A stretch of DNA of 64,000 nucleotides from Kryptolebias marmoratus (Eukaryota > Chordata > Actinopteri > Cyprinodontiformes > Rivulidae). Positions 1 to 12,405 of the stretch are shown here, piece by piece (within the stretch, counting starts at the first letter, position 1; each line of letters begins with the position of its first letter). Where the stretch lies: positions 9,302,199-9,366,198 of the forward strand of contig NC_051436.1 of NCBI RefSeq assembly GCF_001649575.2, read 5' to 3'. The position numbers were made by a program, and so were the translations under genes. The notes beneath the pieces were generated by a model. The model saw only the letters and a program-made list of their open reading frames with translations, was not told where the DNA came from and ran no database searches.

Positions 1-985
1 AGTAGCTATAGACATGAAAAATAGGCCTACCATGTTGGAGAAAATGTCCGGTTGTATATTTCCTTTCTATCTTTAGTTTTCTGTGTTTGGTTCATGTCTG
101 ATCTGTCGGCTCCAAGCTGCTGACTGATAATTTATCTCTAATTTATCTCAAACTGCATTTGATAAGATCCATGAGGTCCAATGAGCTAAAAACCAGCGGC
201 GTTCCCAATGAGACGCTGCTGGAGCTGCCTGCGGTTCTGATCACTACTGGCAGGGCGATATGATAAATCTGCTGACGAAAGCAGTGACCTGTCTCAATCC
301 ATTATTGCAGGGAAGTAAAAATCTGAGTATGGATCACCAAAAAATAGTTGAAAAACACAGAACAAAACAATCTACAGCAAACAACTAAGTTAAGTAATTT
401 ACATTATTTGTTTGGAGGAACTACTTTATGGGACAAATTGTTTTTTTTTTTGTTTTGATTTTTTTAGGTGGGTCTGTATCCCACCTGCCCTTATGGACCA
501 GCCGGGCCTGGATCAGACACCTCTTCTGCACATCTACACCTTCAGATCCTGTTTACAAACACTATATGCCGTATCAGAGACAGGGTGCACCATTGGCAGA
601 GTCCAACCCATGTCCAACAAGCTTATCTTTGTGCCTGGGAATTTGGACACAGCTTTTGCTTTGGATATACAGGGACCGGATACTCCGTGAAAGGGATCCC
701 TCAATGGAATCGCAGCTTTAGCTTGGCGGACGGGGATATCGGGTTCTTAATAATACGATGCATGCATCCAATAAGATGCAGTGAGTTCTAGTAACTCCAA
801 GTTGTTTTGACTTTCAAACCTTGAATCCAGGGGGAATAGCAGATCAGACCTTTACCCTCCCGTAGCTGCTGAGGAGATCAGGGCAGTTTAACTGTTTGGT
901 CCACCTGCGTTTTCCAGACCTGACAAAAGCTTGTAATGGACGACGAACCAAGATTTGTTAAGAAGGAAGGATCTTTGAACAATAC
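1..985. other. Unassigned sequence
   Basis: No recognised gene. An open frame at 468-791 (107 codons) begins inside a T-rich tract and resembles nothing I know; two other frames of the same stretch are also open for 90 codons or more, so it is not convincing as coding. The block 470-960 is complex, non-repetitive sequence. Confidence 0.4.
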
Positions 986-990
986 ATAAT

Positions 991-1485
991 TGTCATAGAT
1001 TTAAGTAGTTTTGTGTTTATTTTTTTATTTTTTGGCTTTGGTTCTTGCTGCTTTGTTCTCTGTTTTCAGGGCTTACGTTTCTGATTCATGTTTCCGTTTA
1101 GGTTTTTTGTTTCTTTTATTTAGTCATTTTTATGTTTAGTGTGGCCTTAGTTGTTTTTTTGCTTCTTGTGTTTTTGTTCTCCAGTCGTCGTTCACTCCTC
1201 CTCAGCGTATCGCTTGTTTGCCTGCCACGCCCATCTACACCTGTTCCAAGTTTTCTAATCACACACCTGTGCTCACTTCCCCTGATTACCCTAGTCTTTA
1301 AAACCTGGCCGGTTCGTTCATTCTGACATGCAGCTCTTGTCCTTGTGTTCTTTTTCCTTGCCACGATTTTGCCCCATGTGTTTCTTTGTTTTTCTTACTT
1401 TTGTTTGTGAATAAATCAGTTATTTTTTTTAATTTAAGCTGACTCTGCGCATTGGGTTTGCCCATTTCTCCCCTCCATCTTGACA
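991..1485 (+). mobile_element. Solo LTR, gypsy-type retrotransposon
   Basis: Runs from TGTCATAG to TTGACA (5'-TG...CA-3'), 495 bases, flanked by the perfect 5-bp direct repeat ATAAT at 986-990 and 1486-1490. The body has the T-rich and CACACCTG-containing composition of teleost LTRs and an AATAAA at 1410-1415, about 70 bases before the end, where an R region would terminate. No internal gag-pol follows, so this is the product of LTR-LTR recombination. Confidence 0.85.
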
Positions 1486-1511
1486 ATAATAGCTTTAATG
1501 TAAATTATTAA

Positions 1512-1670
1512 AGGGCCACAGTAGCTCGGTGGTCAGTGCCGCAGTCTCGTAATCCTGAGGCTGCGGGTTTGAGCCCAGGATGTGTCAGGGAAAAAGCGTA
1601 CAACAATTGCCAAATCTCTCGTGCCAGTTTGCTTGCAGAGGGGAGCAGCCAAAAGAACACCACCAGCAGC
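1512..1670 (+). mobile_element. tRNA-derived SINE with 12-bp target duplication
   Basis: The head has a pol III A-box-like block (TAGCTCGGTGGTCAGTGC) and a B-box-like block (GGGTTTGAGCCC). The body is shared with the inverted copy at 7759-7927. Flanked by the perfect 12-bp duplication GTAAATTATTAA at 1500-1511 and 1671-1682, the mark of retroposition. It landed about 20 bases past the solo LTR. Confidence 0.85.
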
Positions 1671-2892
1671 GTAAATTATTAATCATCAGGCATTTTTATT
1701 TGCTGTCCAGATAACATTGCCTTTGTTTGTTGCCTTAGTGAGAGCAAAAAAGAGTATTTGCAGCTTTCTAATAACCAAAGGCTGTGCGTGTTGTTTCAGT
1801 TGACTGTATCAGATTTCTACTTGAACCATCACCACTTCGTACCCCCTGAATGATTTGCACTTCAGGTTCAGTAGGTACACTACCTGCATCCCAGTTGCTC
1901 GTTTTCAAGATTCACAAAATCATTATGATTTCTTGTAAAGTGTATGGAGGGATGTCCATGCTCACTAAATGAAGAGGCCCATCGAGTTTTTTTTTTTTTA
2001 CTATTATTATTGCAAGAGAATTGCAGGGCCATGTTAAGTAAAGCCAAGGCCCCAGCATGTGGGTCCAAGGGCACATGATTGACATTTCTAAAGACCTCCA
2101 GGGTCACAGTCAGAGCCTAAAAGCTGCCGGATTTCCAGCCGTGTGAGCGGCCCCCTCGAATGCCCATCAATGCCGAGTCTGTGTGAGTTCCACCCACACC
2201 AGGCAACCCCCCCCGCAGTCAGGGAGGCACTAACAAGGCAGGTTGTGCCCTATCCTGTGCACTCCCGACACCTGCATCTTCGCGGTGGATCCGATGCTGC
2301 ACGGTTACCTCGAAAAGCCCAAATGTACAGTTTGTTTTTTTTTTTAACAGCGAGTCTTACCGCTCTAAATCTGAAGTCATTAGGCTGATCAAAAGCAGGT
2401 TATGTCATCCATTCTGATTCTACCGGGTTGGAGGTCATTTAGTCGATTAAACACTGAGCAGAAGTGGAGCTCAAGAAACAGACATCACCCCCGCAAAGTC
2501 AACCTGATGCCCAAAGTCTTTCTTTTTTTCTTTTTTTTTTGTTTTTCTGACTTTGTCAGACAGTCTGTGGGGAAATTAACTGATGAAATCATGCCGGCAA
2601 CAGGGTTGCTATAGAAACTTCTCATATAAGACTTAGACTGGAGTTTGTCACCAGAGAGAAAACAGGAGAAGGAAAGATGGAGAGACAAAGGCAGCGGTGA
2701 ATACTCGCTGGAGAGGCATCAAAGGTTGAGTCATTTGCAACACAACATTAATGCCACGCTTTATTTCCTCTCTTCCCATAAAGCATCCTGACTGCAATAT
2801 TCCTGCTTTGGGCTTGCCTGGGAAATCAAACCGGGAGGGTTTTCTTTACTTCGCAGCTCTGTATATCATAAACATCATGGCAGACACAGTCA

Positions 2893-2925
2893 TATTTATT
2901 TATTCATTTATTTATTTATTTATTT
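2893..2925. repeat. (TTTA)n microsatellite
   Basis: Imperfect tandem TTTA/TTCA units, about 33 bases. Confidence 0.8.
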
Positions 2926-3132
2926 TGCTTATGAGATTATGAACAGAATTGAACAATAAATTACAATAAATTACCCATCAGCAGAACACTCCGTGCTGTC
3001 GGTGTTTGTTTGTATTTCAGGAAAATCACTTAGGAAATAGGATGATTCTGCTGAACAGTCCAGCTGTGAGCGGTGTCGTACACACACTGCATTGTTGAAC
3101 AGGTTTGTGGAGCTTCGTCAGATGTTCTGATA

Positions 3133-3146
3133 CTGCCCCCTGGTGG
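3133..3146 (-). promoter_or_regulatory. CTCF-like motif (minus strand)
   Basis: CTGCCCCCTGGTGG is an exact reverse complement of the strong CTCF core CCACCAGGGGGCAG. It lies in gene-free sequence about 16.6 kb before caap1 and points in the opposite orientation to the motifs around that gene. Confidence 0.5.
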
Positions 3147-4439
3147 CTCCGCAGGGAAAAGACACTGCGGTGTCACAGATTCAGGGCATATTTGCAGAGC
3201 ACCTATAGTGTGCATGTGAAATGAAAGGATGACTTTCCAAACCTGCTCCTTTTTTATTTGACTTTAAATGAAAATTGCAGGCCTGGATCTTTTTAGATTT
3301 TGTAGCTACTAGTTCATTCATAGCAGATTTTTCCTGAGAGGTTTCGTTTTTGTGACTTTACTTTCTAATTTTTTTGTTTTAATCGCCTGCCGCCTTTTGT
3401 TTTTTGTTTTTTTTTTTCGGTTTTGTTTTTGCCTGTGTCTGTGCACATGCGCCTGTCTGTTAGCAAAATATCTCATGGACCAGATGCATTATGCAACACT
3501 CTGATTGGTGCATGATAACTGAATGATATCATGGGAGGTCTTACATAACAATGTTTTAAACATGTAAATTTCCTTTTCTGCTCATCATAAGATGATTTTA
3601 GTTTAAAACTCTGGCACGAAATGGAATGGAATCCCATTCTTGTGATTTGAAGATGTTTCACTTTTTATTCCGAAAGCCATTTATGTCAAACAAAGACAAT
3701 AAAACAAAGGAGGAGGTCTCCGGTTTCAACTTTTCAGAACGTGATTCTAATCCACAGTCAGATTTACATTAATTGGTACCTTTATGCCTGTGACCAAAAC
3801 ATCTCTCGAGTGGACCAGGCCAACAAAGACCCTGATGACCCTCTGGAGGGAGGGAAGGGAGATGAGTCACACACAAACAGAGCTGTTTGCTGCAGTTTTT
3901 TCCACACTTTTTTGTTTAAATTGAGGGGGTCTTGAGGGGTTTTGGAGGTCTTTCCTCCTCCCCAGAACATTTTTTTTCCTTTTAAAAGCATTTTCAAAAA
4001 ACAAGTAAAGACAATCAATTGTGTTTTTAAAAACGCTCTTTGTATTTCCATGTCCTGGATGACTGAGAAGTCACGCCAACAAACCAGATCTTCTTTTTTT
4101 TTTTTTTTTTGAAACCACAAGCATCATTCAAAGACGCGCTCACTTCTGTGATAAAAAACAAATTGATATCCTCATCACATCTAATGGACTTAGAAGAACA
4201 AATGACTCTGTTCTTTATAGACATTACTTACACTCTTCATAAAATCTCTTTAGTTGCGAGAAAAATGCACCTGCACAGAGGAGAGATTAAAAGTGATTAG
4301 ATGGTGAAATTCATTTATCGCTGCATAGCGGCTCTGCCTCTGATTTACGACTGTCAGAGTCGTCCTAATTTAAGCCTGGATGGAAGGGAAGTGAATGACG
4401 ACACCTCGGTTCTTCTCTTTATAGCTCAACGTCGAAACG

Positions 4440-5130
4440 AGGGCGGTGGGCGATAACGTTTATCCCCGTGCGTGTCTGTTACCAAAATATCTCATCAACC
4501 ACTGGATGTATTTTAAAGAAGATTTCAGGAAATAATTATTAGTCGTACATCTACAACTGATTAACTTTTGGAGGCACCCCCATTTAAGATGGCTGCCACA
4601 ACCAACTGACCTTTGAAAACACTATAATGGCTAGAACTCAGTCTGTTTTACAGATACTGTGCTTAAATTTGGTGTAATTGTAGCTGAGAGTCATTCTCAA
4701 CACATGCTCCAAGCGCTACTCATTCTGCAAAATATTTGCTTAAAACCTCAGCGTTAAATGTTGGAGTCAACCTTGTTTGTCTGTTTGCAAACTTACTCAT
4801 GAACCACTGGATGAGTTGAAAAGAAACCTTCAAAAATTAATCATTGGATATACATCGACAACTGATCAACTTATGAAGTCGACCCAATTTAAGATGATTG
4901 CTGCAGCAAATCAACATTAGCCAACACTAAAATGGTCATAACTCAGTCAGTTCTGCAGATGTTGAGCTAAAATCTCCTGTGGTGGCAGCTAAGAGCTGCT
5001 CACAACTCATACTCTGAGCATGACATATTTCTTTTTTTAGGTTTGACTACATGTTGACATCGTTGTTTTTCAACATATGATGATCTTAGTCAAAAGCTCT
5101 GTTTGGAAAGGCGGCGGGTGGTATGAATAC
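4440..5130 (+). repeat. Unclassified interspersed repeat, two tandem copies
   Basis: Two head-to-tail copies (about 4440-4755 and 4765-5130). Each has the family landmarks in order: AAAATATCTCAT, ACATCTACAACTGATTAACTT, AAGATGGCTGCCACA, TAACTCAGTC, and AGCTGAGAGTCATTC or a variant. Copies are bounded by GGCGGTGGGCG / GGCGGCGGGTGG segments. No open frame; class unknown. At least a dozen other copies occur in this window in both orientations. Confidence 0.8.
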
Positions 5131-6125
5131 CTTCAAAAAAAAAATAATGCTAGGCCTTTAATTTCATGTCTGTGTGACTTTTAGAAGAGGAAAGTGAACT
5201 TTTCCATTCTGAGCTAGGCTTTGCACAACTTTATCAACTACCAGCGGCCCCTGGAAGCAGTGTTGAAATGAAAAAGATCTGGAAAGAACAAAAATGTGTA
5301 TCCCTTCCCTCACTCTCACTCTTCCCTGCACAGAACTGCCGGTGGTTATAAGCAAATGTTTGCGAGGAGTCTGTGCAGGCACAACAATCATACAATGAGG
5401 TGTTCAAAGACAGATGCTGCTGAGTTCAGATTCCCACACCAACACACAGTCTACTCCCCCCCCGATCATCACATTGTAAACAAACACACCTTCCTCTCCT
5501 CACCTCTCGCTACACCTGTTGCTGGCAGACGAGTGATGCTTCACTTGGACTGGCGCGCTCTCAAAATACACCTAACCCGAGAAAATTCGAAGTTCTGACA
5601 GAAGAGGGAGCAGAAAGTTGGAATGTCACCTTCTGCTTCTTGGCATCTCGGTTTGGAGGGCCACACAAATTACAGTAGGGTGGGGGGCCGTGTGAACCCT
5701 AACTCTAGGACAGATGGCGCAATTGGTGGGCCTTGGACCTGTTAATTAGCGGGTCGAGCCAGAGGGCGCAGGGCAAGTGCAAAGGTCGGCGTGCTCCATC
5801 GAAGTGAAGGTCTGCTTGTGTCGATGGGGGTGAAAGCACGCCCAGCTGCTTAGAAGGTGGTTACACACAGTTCAGCTGCCCAAGGCCTGTGTTGTGGCTT
5901 CAGCTTGACGGAGTCTCGGAGAATGCCAGCGAGGTCAGCATTGCCGTTTGACTGGTGGATGAAAACACAAGCTGCCCCTGGCGTTTCCTGGGTTATTCTC
6001 ACAAATGGAGGCTTCGTGCGCCGCACCACATATTCAAACAAACTGATGCTGCAAGGGAAAGGCGCTGTGTGTGGACTAGGGCTTTTAAAGGGTTTGTTGC
6101 TTTCTTTTTAAGTGTGGTTCTGAGG
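5131..6125. other. Gene-free interval with a tRNA-like stretch
   Basis: No coding sequence recognised. At about 5713-5763 there is a pol III promoter-like pair (TGGCGCAATTGG as an A box and GGGTCGAGCC as a B box), suggesting a SINE head, but no tRNA cloverleaf is evident. The rest up to 6110 is complex and unassigned. Confidence 0.35.
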
Positions 6126-6215
6126 AGAGCTGGTGTAGATTCTCAGTCATCCCAAACATGGAGATCTTAAAAGTTTTTTCACTTCTCATTCCAAAGGCTT
6201 CTTCAGTTCTGATTG

Positions 6216-6984
6216 TGGGTTAGACGTTGCAATTTTGCAACTCACTGTTAGGACATTCACACTAAGATAGCTGTTAGAGTTTCATGAATTGCTCAACCTC
6301 CCGTCCATCTTGGTTCGTTGCACCCTTTGAGTTGTTGACAACAACTGTCACGTAACCCTCACATACACAACTAAACAATGAAATAAGCGTTGCAGTGGCC
6401 CGTACTGCAGACTTACCTCCGCCCTAATTTGATGTTGATTCTTCTTCCAGGCATGTTTTGACCCAGTGAACGGGTGTTGCTTCTTGCGGCGTTCTGCACG
6501 GAAGGAATAACATCCCTAGCCGAGGCGTATGGGTGCGCTGACACTGAGTAAACTACAAAAAACAACAACGCATTACGACGCAAGGCAGTACTCCAGCCCG
6601 TCGCAGTAAGAGTCTTCAACATGCACAATAAGTGTTGCTCTCAAAGGACTCTGCACCCCTGAAGCTGATGAAAACATCTGCGTAGGTCTCTCCTTTATAC
6701 CCACCTGTGAACGCAACACAGAAGCAGCAACAAAGAAAAAAAGACAAATGCCACGACAACAACAATATGGTTACGCTAATACTGCGTAGCGTTAGCAATT
6801 ATTGCTATGTAATACAATCCAACTTTCCCACCCTTCTATACATTTGCAATATTCGTAATGGGAACGCATCATGAATGTCACATACATAATGGGACTTGAC
6901 ATTTCACAAAATGCACTTCATTAATTTATATTTGGACCCACATGAAGGCCTTTCCTGGATAAGTGGTGAAATAAGAAACAATGT
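6216..6984. other. Gene-free interval
   Basis: No gene recognised. Complex sequence, possibly old transposon material: a stretch near 6856-6905 loosely resembles 59880-59930 (shared GAACGCATC.TGAAT), hinting at a low-copy repeat. Not classified. Confidence 0.3.
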
Positions 6985-7245
6985 GACTGGGTCTGCAGGA
7001 AAAAGAGCCAAGGCTGTAATATGGGTGTCTAAAAGGTGGAACCTGAAGCCACCTCCTCTGTTTACTGTTGCTTTTTCTTGTTTTATTAACAGCTTCTTCT
7101 ACTCCTCTCTCAAACCATCTATCTTCTTTGTCCAAAATGTGAACATTACTGTCCCTGAAAGAGTGTCCTTTATCCTTTATCCAAAGGATGTAGGTGGACC
7201 ACTGAGCTTGGCCTGAGGAGCTGGCTCTTCTGTGTTGTGCCATAA
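6985..7245 (-). mobile_element. Penelope-like retroelement remnant (GIY-YIG region)
   Basis: The minus strand encodes AQHRRASSSGQ, then DKGHSFRDSNVHILDKEDRW and FERGVEEA, diagnostic of the C-terminal GIY-YIG endonuclease region of fish Penelope-like elements. It then shifts frame and decays. The reverse transcriptase part and the GIY motif are missing. A related, longer copy lies at 46517-47440. A tail-like segment (6125-6215, TAGATTCTCAGTCATCC...TTCACTTCTCATTCC) may come from the same family. Confidence 0.75.
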
Positions 7246-7758
7246 GTTTGTGTAGTTATTTACTTTCTCATTTAATGATCTAACATTTTCATATTAGTCT
7301 TTGTTTATTTACACTGAAGATGTTCTACGGTTTCTTACCAGCAATGATGTAAAATGTGTTGCAAATTGCATTTGCTTGAAGGACTAAAATTTGGGGCTTT
7401 TCCATCATTAACTATTAGTTAATCAGTTATGATTTCCAACTATAACCAAGATAGTAGTTTTATTGCCTGAAACCAACCAGGAAGGGATAACAATGTCATA
7501 TTATAAATCAAAAAAAAAAAAGCCTTTCAATTCCAAAATAACTGAACAACACGCAGTCATTGAGAGTTGTGAATTGAGTACTTTGGAATTGAGAATGCTG
7601 CTCTGATGTCTCTTCAGTTACAGAATAGAAGTCCAGTTGTTTTTGTTTTTAACCTTTTTTATATATATATACTATGTCTTGGATGACTGAGAATCTCCAC
7701 CAGCACAATGTCATGACTTATATTTTCTATCTTTTTATATTTTAAGGATATGGTTGTT
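7246..7758. other. Gene-free interval
   Basis: AT-rich noncoding sequence with a short (AT) run near 7660. The piece ATGTCTTGGATGACTGAGAA at 7674 resembles the Penelope-like tail seen elsewhere in the window. Nothing else supported. Confidence 0.4.
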
Positions 7759-7927
7759 GTTTTTTCGGCTGCTCCCTTCTTCAGGGGTCACCACAGCACT
7801 CAAATGTTGCACGATGGTTCTGGCAATTGCTTTACACCGGATGCCTTTCCTGACTCAGCCTAGGCTCAAACCTGCAGCCTCAGGATTACAAGACTGCAGC
7901 ACTGATTACTGAGCTTCCACAGTACAA
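7759..7927 (-). mobile_element. tRNA-derived SINE (minus strand)
   Basis: The reverse complement matches the SINE at 1512-1670: same A-box-like head, same CCTGAGGCTGCAGGTTTGAG B-box region, and a body with AGGCATCCGGTGTAAAGCAA ending ACCCCTGAAGAAGGGAGCAG. The 3' portion is more complete than in the first copy. No convincing target duplication found. Confidence 0.78.
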
Positions 7928-9335
7928 TGGTGAAGACATGGTAAACTGTATTAAATATACAACAACAACAAAAAGCCACGATGACTGACTAAGATTTTAC
8001 ATGTTCATCCTGGCTAGTTAAGGTGTCCCAATTCCCTTTGTGATATCAGGGCAAATGTATTTTTCTCCATTTAAAACTATTTTGTTGTCACAACAAGTTT
8101 GGTGTCTGATATGGACCATTTTTAATCTTCCTAAACAAGCATTAAGAATAAAACTTGCATGCCAAAAGTCTGGATAACTAGTTACACCTCATATATGGGC
8201 ATATTGATGCTAGGTTAGTGTACATACAATGAATCAGTGACAATTGATGAAGTAGTGTGTCATTTTGTAGAGGACTATATTAACCATTTCACCTTGTGAA
8301 TTTAAATTAATGGCCAAGGGAGGAAGACATTAATAAATAGGCAGATTTTGTGAATTTAACCTGCCTACATTGCGCAGAACCCTCGTGTGCTGTCAATCAG
8401 CTGCCCCCTAAGCTCTTTGAGTGGAGGTACAAAAAGGTCTCCACTGAGCGGGTTGATGACTGCTTCTGCATGACAATATAGGTTCAAAAGCATCACGCCT
8501 ACTAAATATGACAAAATAAAGTTCTGGGTGTAAGCTGCTGCAACCCCCAAACCACTTTCAACTACAAACTACAAAATGCAATACATCATTGATGGTTTAT
8601 CCACTGATGTTCTGCCGTCAGAGGTCCACTGTGTACCCTCATCATCCATCACAAGTTTCCACCCGTCTCTTCTCTCGCTTCTTACACCTGCACTCTGCAC
8701 AAATGAGCTCCCAGGATGGAGGCTGTCTATTCCACCAATACAAGCCATTTTACACTCTTCCACAAGTGTTAGTTCAGACGAAATAACTCCATGTCTGCCA
8801 GCGGATGGATCAATAACCAAGATGCAAATCACGAATGTAGTTCTCTTTTAGGAAAAACAAAAAGGCTTTTTAACAAACAGCAAGATTCAGCTGTGGATGG
8901 ATCGTGTTTGTGCTTTCCACAACATTTTCTATTATTAAGACTAGAAATTTGCACCTAGTCTGGTTTAAAGAGAAGGTGCTGAGTGTCACATAAATTTTAT
9001 ACTTAAGCAGATAAGAGTAAAAAAAAAAATGTGACTAAGAAATCAGAGAAACAATCCAGTGGAATCAACCTCGAGCATGTCTACATGTCACCGAATGTAG
9101 CTGACAGTATCTAGAGGTTCATTACACTGATACTTCGGTTTAAAATGCAGATATCGAAGGTGTGATCATGTTTCCTGACAGACTAAACACCCTATTGTGT
9201 TTAGTGTTGTCAAGATTTAGTCACAAAGATTAGAACAGTCACACACAGAATAAACGTTTAAGATATAAAAAAAGAATATATATAATGATTCAAAAAAGGA
9301 AACACACCAAAAAAATTAATTACAATGAAAGACCT
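7928..9335. other. Gene-free interval
   Basis: No recognisable gene, RNA or repeat. Opposed open frames of under 95 codons near 8570-8850 overlap each other and look accidental. Confidence 0.4.
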
Positions 9336-9339
9336 AGGA

Positions 9340-9540
9340 CAGGGGTGTCCAATCCTGGTCCTCGAGGGCCACCGTCCTGCATGTTTTCTTGTTTCTCTGC
9401 TCCAACACACCTGATCTGAATCAATGGGTGATTATCAGGCTTCTGCAGAACACGAAGAGGTGATTTAACCTCTGAATCAGGTGTGTTGGAGCAGGGAAAC
9501 AAGGAAAACATGCAGGACGGCGGCCCTCGAGGACCAGGAT
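9340..9540. mobile_element. hAT-type palindromic MITE, 3'-truncated copy
   Basis: Starts CAGGGGTGTCCAATCCTGGT. The two halves are inverted copies of each other (CTCCAACACACCTGA in one arm, TCAGGTGTGTTGGAG in the other). It stops at GAGGACCAGGAT, so the last 13 or so bases of the right inverted repeat are missing. Three other copies are at 12406, 28777 and 29878. Confidence 0.85.
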
Positions 9541-9639
9541 TTCATTTCTTGAAGAATTGCATACGAGAGCTTCATCCTTTGATGAGAAATGTTGAATTTT
9601 GGTCAAACTTTAAAAATAATGATATATGTCATATTTTGA

Positions 9640-9960
9640 GATCAAGGAGACGAGGTGTGTTAGCACTCGGGAGTATGACTCTCAGCTATTACCACATCCA
9701 GTTTTAGCTCCATGTTTGTAAGCCTGACAAAGTTGCAGCCATTTTTGTGTCGACTAAGGTCAAATAGCTGCCATCTTGATTCGGATTGACTCCAAAAGTT
9801 AATCAGCTGCAAATCTACATATAAGGATTTTTTTTCCCCTGAAATTTCATTCAAAGCCGTCCATTGATTAATGAGATATTTCGCTATCAAAATTGACACA
9901 CACACAATAGTAAAAACATTGCCGCCCTTCCACCTTCAACAGGAGGCGATAACTAAAGAA
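9640..9960 (-). repeat. Unclassified interspersed repeat (minus strand)
   Basis: Reverse complement carries the family landmarks: ATTAATCAATGG-type start, CTGATTAACTTTTGGAGTCA, ATCAAGATGGCAGCTA and AGCTGAGAGTCATACTC. The far end reads CATTGCCGCCCTTCCACCTT, matching the GGCGGTGG boundary seen in other copies. Confidence 0.75.
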
Positions 9961-11150
9961 ATGACACTATTCTGTTAGTCAATAAAAGGTTGTGGAATTT
10001 AATATTGAGAAATCAGGAATGTTCTTCGTTCCACAGCAATTACAAACAGGCAACATAGGGAATACATTCATTCCACCGTGATTAAAATTAAAATTGCCAG
10101 GACAAACCGAAATAAACCAGTAATGTTACTTTAAGGTCGATATTTCTCTCTAAAAACATTGCATTTGTCCTTTACATAGACATATAGGTCATATCTTGCA
10201 CCAATATGTAGACATTTACACACAAAAAAAACATACTTTCACAGCTTTGCCTAATATTCCACTGAAACACAGCACATTTCAGTGCATTTTAATTTATTTA
10301 TAGCGTATCGAGCTGTTTCTGCTGGATTTAGCGTTGAACTCGTGTCATCATCATATCACACTCGTGTTGAACCGAAATCTGCTGCTGCACGTTTTGTTTC
10401 CGGGCAGCTTTCTCTCCCTTCTGCGATGAAACAGTGCCATCTATGGAAATGCTGAGCCTGATTCCGCTGCACACGAATCCAAGGCAGGCTTCTCCTTAAT
10501 GTATTGCACTCCTCTACAAGCTGGGGATTTATTCCGCGCGCAGCAATTTTCTATTTGTCTACATGTGCTTAAAAAGTTCCGTCCCTACCTTGCTTGCTAT
10601 GTATATTTATCTGACCTGATTAAGATACGCTCTGGAGGAGAAGGAGCATCAGGGAGTCATTGCTCTAAAATTAGTCCTCCGTGTAGCTTAAGTGTCTGTA
10701 AATATCCCACTGACAGATGAAAATGGCTCCAGCATTTCAAGCTCGGCTGCTGTCAGTCAGACTTAAAAGCTCGTCCCTCCAAAACCCTGAGATTTATCTT
10801 TTTCTTTCCATCCCATTTTTCCCTGGAGACTTCTGTTTTTTCCTTTCTTTTGTCTAAACGCGGCTCATAATAAGTAAAACAGGATGCAATGCAAATTGTC
10901 AGTTTTTTAAATTTTATTTTATTACAATTGTGCAAAATATGGAGCATTTCATTGTTTTATATTTCACTCTGTGAGGTTTATTGGTAGAGATAAGGAGTGA
11001 AAATAGTTATTTTGTTCGCTGGTCCTTACATAAGACCTGAGGAATGTATGAAGAGAGTAAACTTCTTGGAAATTATGCAGGAACACAGTTAATATGTTGG
11101 TTTTGTCTCAGGGGGAATATCTGCATGAATATATTATGTATGAAATATTA
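9961..11150. other. Gene-free interval
   Basis: No coding or repeat signal that I can name. 10280-10720 is complex unique sequence; 10900-11100 is AT-rich. Confidence 0.4.
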
Positions 11151-11154
11151 AAGA

Positions 11155-11340
11155 TGGTGTTGTGAACACTGCCGCCTCGCAAACAAAAGTTTCTCAGGTT
11201 CAGACTTTCCATATAGAATTTGCATGTTCTCTCCAAGGCGCGCATGTTGTTGTTGTTGTTTTTTATGCTCCAGAGACTCTGGTTTTCTTGCCACACTCTT
11301 CAAAACATGCTTGTTAGGTTAATTAGTGCTTCTAAATTTA
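11155..11340 (+). repeat. Possible diverged SINE-like repeat
   Basis: Segments CACTGCCGCCTCGCAA, TAGAATTTGCATGTTCTCTC, and AACATGCTTGTTAGGTTAATTAG keep the order of the SINE-like family seen at 14655 (CTCACAG..., GTGGAGTTTACATGTTCTCC, ...). Strongly diverged, with an inserted GTT run. Confidence 0.45.
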
Positions 11341-12405
11341 CCGTTTGTGTGAGCGTGCGGGGTTTAAAGCCTTTGTTTGTCTCTGTGGTGGCGGCGTACC
11401 CCACCTTTCACCTTTTATCCCTGCAGCCCAGAGGATGAGCCGCGTGGATGAATATCCCATTGTGACATTTTGTTTCATGGCGTTCTTTCCACTGAAAGCA
11501 AAAGCTAGTACTGCCGGTTGTTTTGGGGGAGCGTTGCCAGCTGAGTTTTACTGGCACAACTTCCGTGTGTTTGTTCATCAATCTCTCCTTTCTAGCGCTC
11601 TGGGTTGCTAAGACCCTGGAGGCACCCTTAGATACCGACTATAAGAGCAAGGTGCAGGATGCCAGACTGGGTGCATTAATTACACCAACATGGTCTAACA
11701 TTTTCACTAAAATGGATATAATGCTTATAGTGATCATGTCTTTCAAATGCTGCTCTAGGAGCATTACAAAAAGATTTATATGAGTAGAAAACATGCTTGG
11801 TGGTGTGAATACTGACAGAACTTCAATCAATCAAATCTGAGACCTAGACCACAGTGGAATAGCTATTTCATCCTTCTCTTTGTTGTTGTTCATTTGTTCT
11901 TTTCGGACACTTTGTTAGCTTTAGGCATTAAAATCGGTAGGTTGAGCCTCCTTCACTCAGGATGACAACCTGACATTGGCAGAATAAAAATCAGCCATAG
12001 CAGGGATTGTCTTTGCAGGGTCTTGGTGAGGTTTCGAGGCATGTATTGAGAATTCAGTTTGCATCCTGTTACATGTGATAGAGCATGATAGAACCATAAT
12101 TGTTTTGAGCATGCACAAAATTTCCGTAGTAGGGTTTTGATGTTTTATCATTGTAGCGGCAGTGTATTTTGGTCTTGGATGGAACGTGGTGACAGCCCAT
12201 CTATGACGTTGGGCCCTAGAATCAGGATTGGCCACGCTGGCCTCATGCCGAGGCTTCAACCGTCATTGTGACTAGGTCATGGAAACAGTCTAGCGCAGAT
12301 GCGATACCTGTGGTGGTAGCATTGTGCTAGTGTGGCATAATCGTCTTGTGCGTAGCTGCATCCTGACACAGTCCAAGAGAGTTGTACCAGGTCAGTCATA
12401 TAAAG
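11341..12405. other. Gene-free interval
   Basis: No gene recognised. A minus-strand open frame at 11957-12259 (100 codons) has no family resemblance I can identify and lacks a convincing exon context. Confidence 0.35.

Larger units (their letters stand above)
1683..4440. other. Gene-free interval
   Basis: No coding sequence supported. Contains several T runs, a (TTTA)n patch at 2893-2925, the CTCF-like motif at 3133 and a short scrap of the unclassified repeat (TCTGTTAGCAAAATATCTCA) near 3457. Segments near 3590-3665 and 4045-4085 resemble tails seen with Penelope-like elements in fish. The block 2130-2320 is GC-richer and unassigned. Confidence 0.45.

Noticed and set aside
468..791. 107-codon open frame near the left edge
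   Set aside because: Other frames of the same stretch are equally open and no family is recognisable; kept only as unassigned sequence.
5713..5763. tRNA gene
   Set aside because: A-box- and B-box-like words are present, but no acceptor stem, anticodon arm or terminator could be drawn; at most a SINE head.
6856..6905. Repeat shared with 59880-59930
   Set aside because: The similarity is short and interrupted; not enough to define a family by eye.
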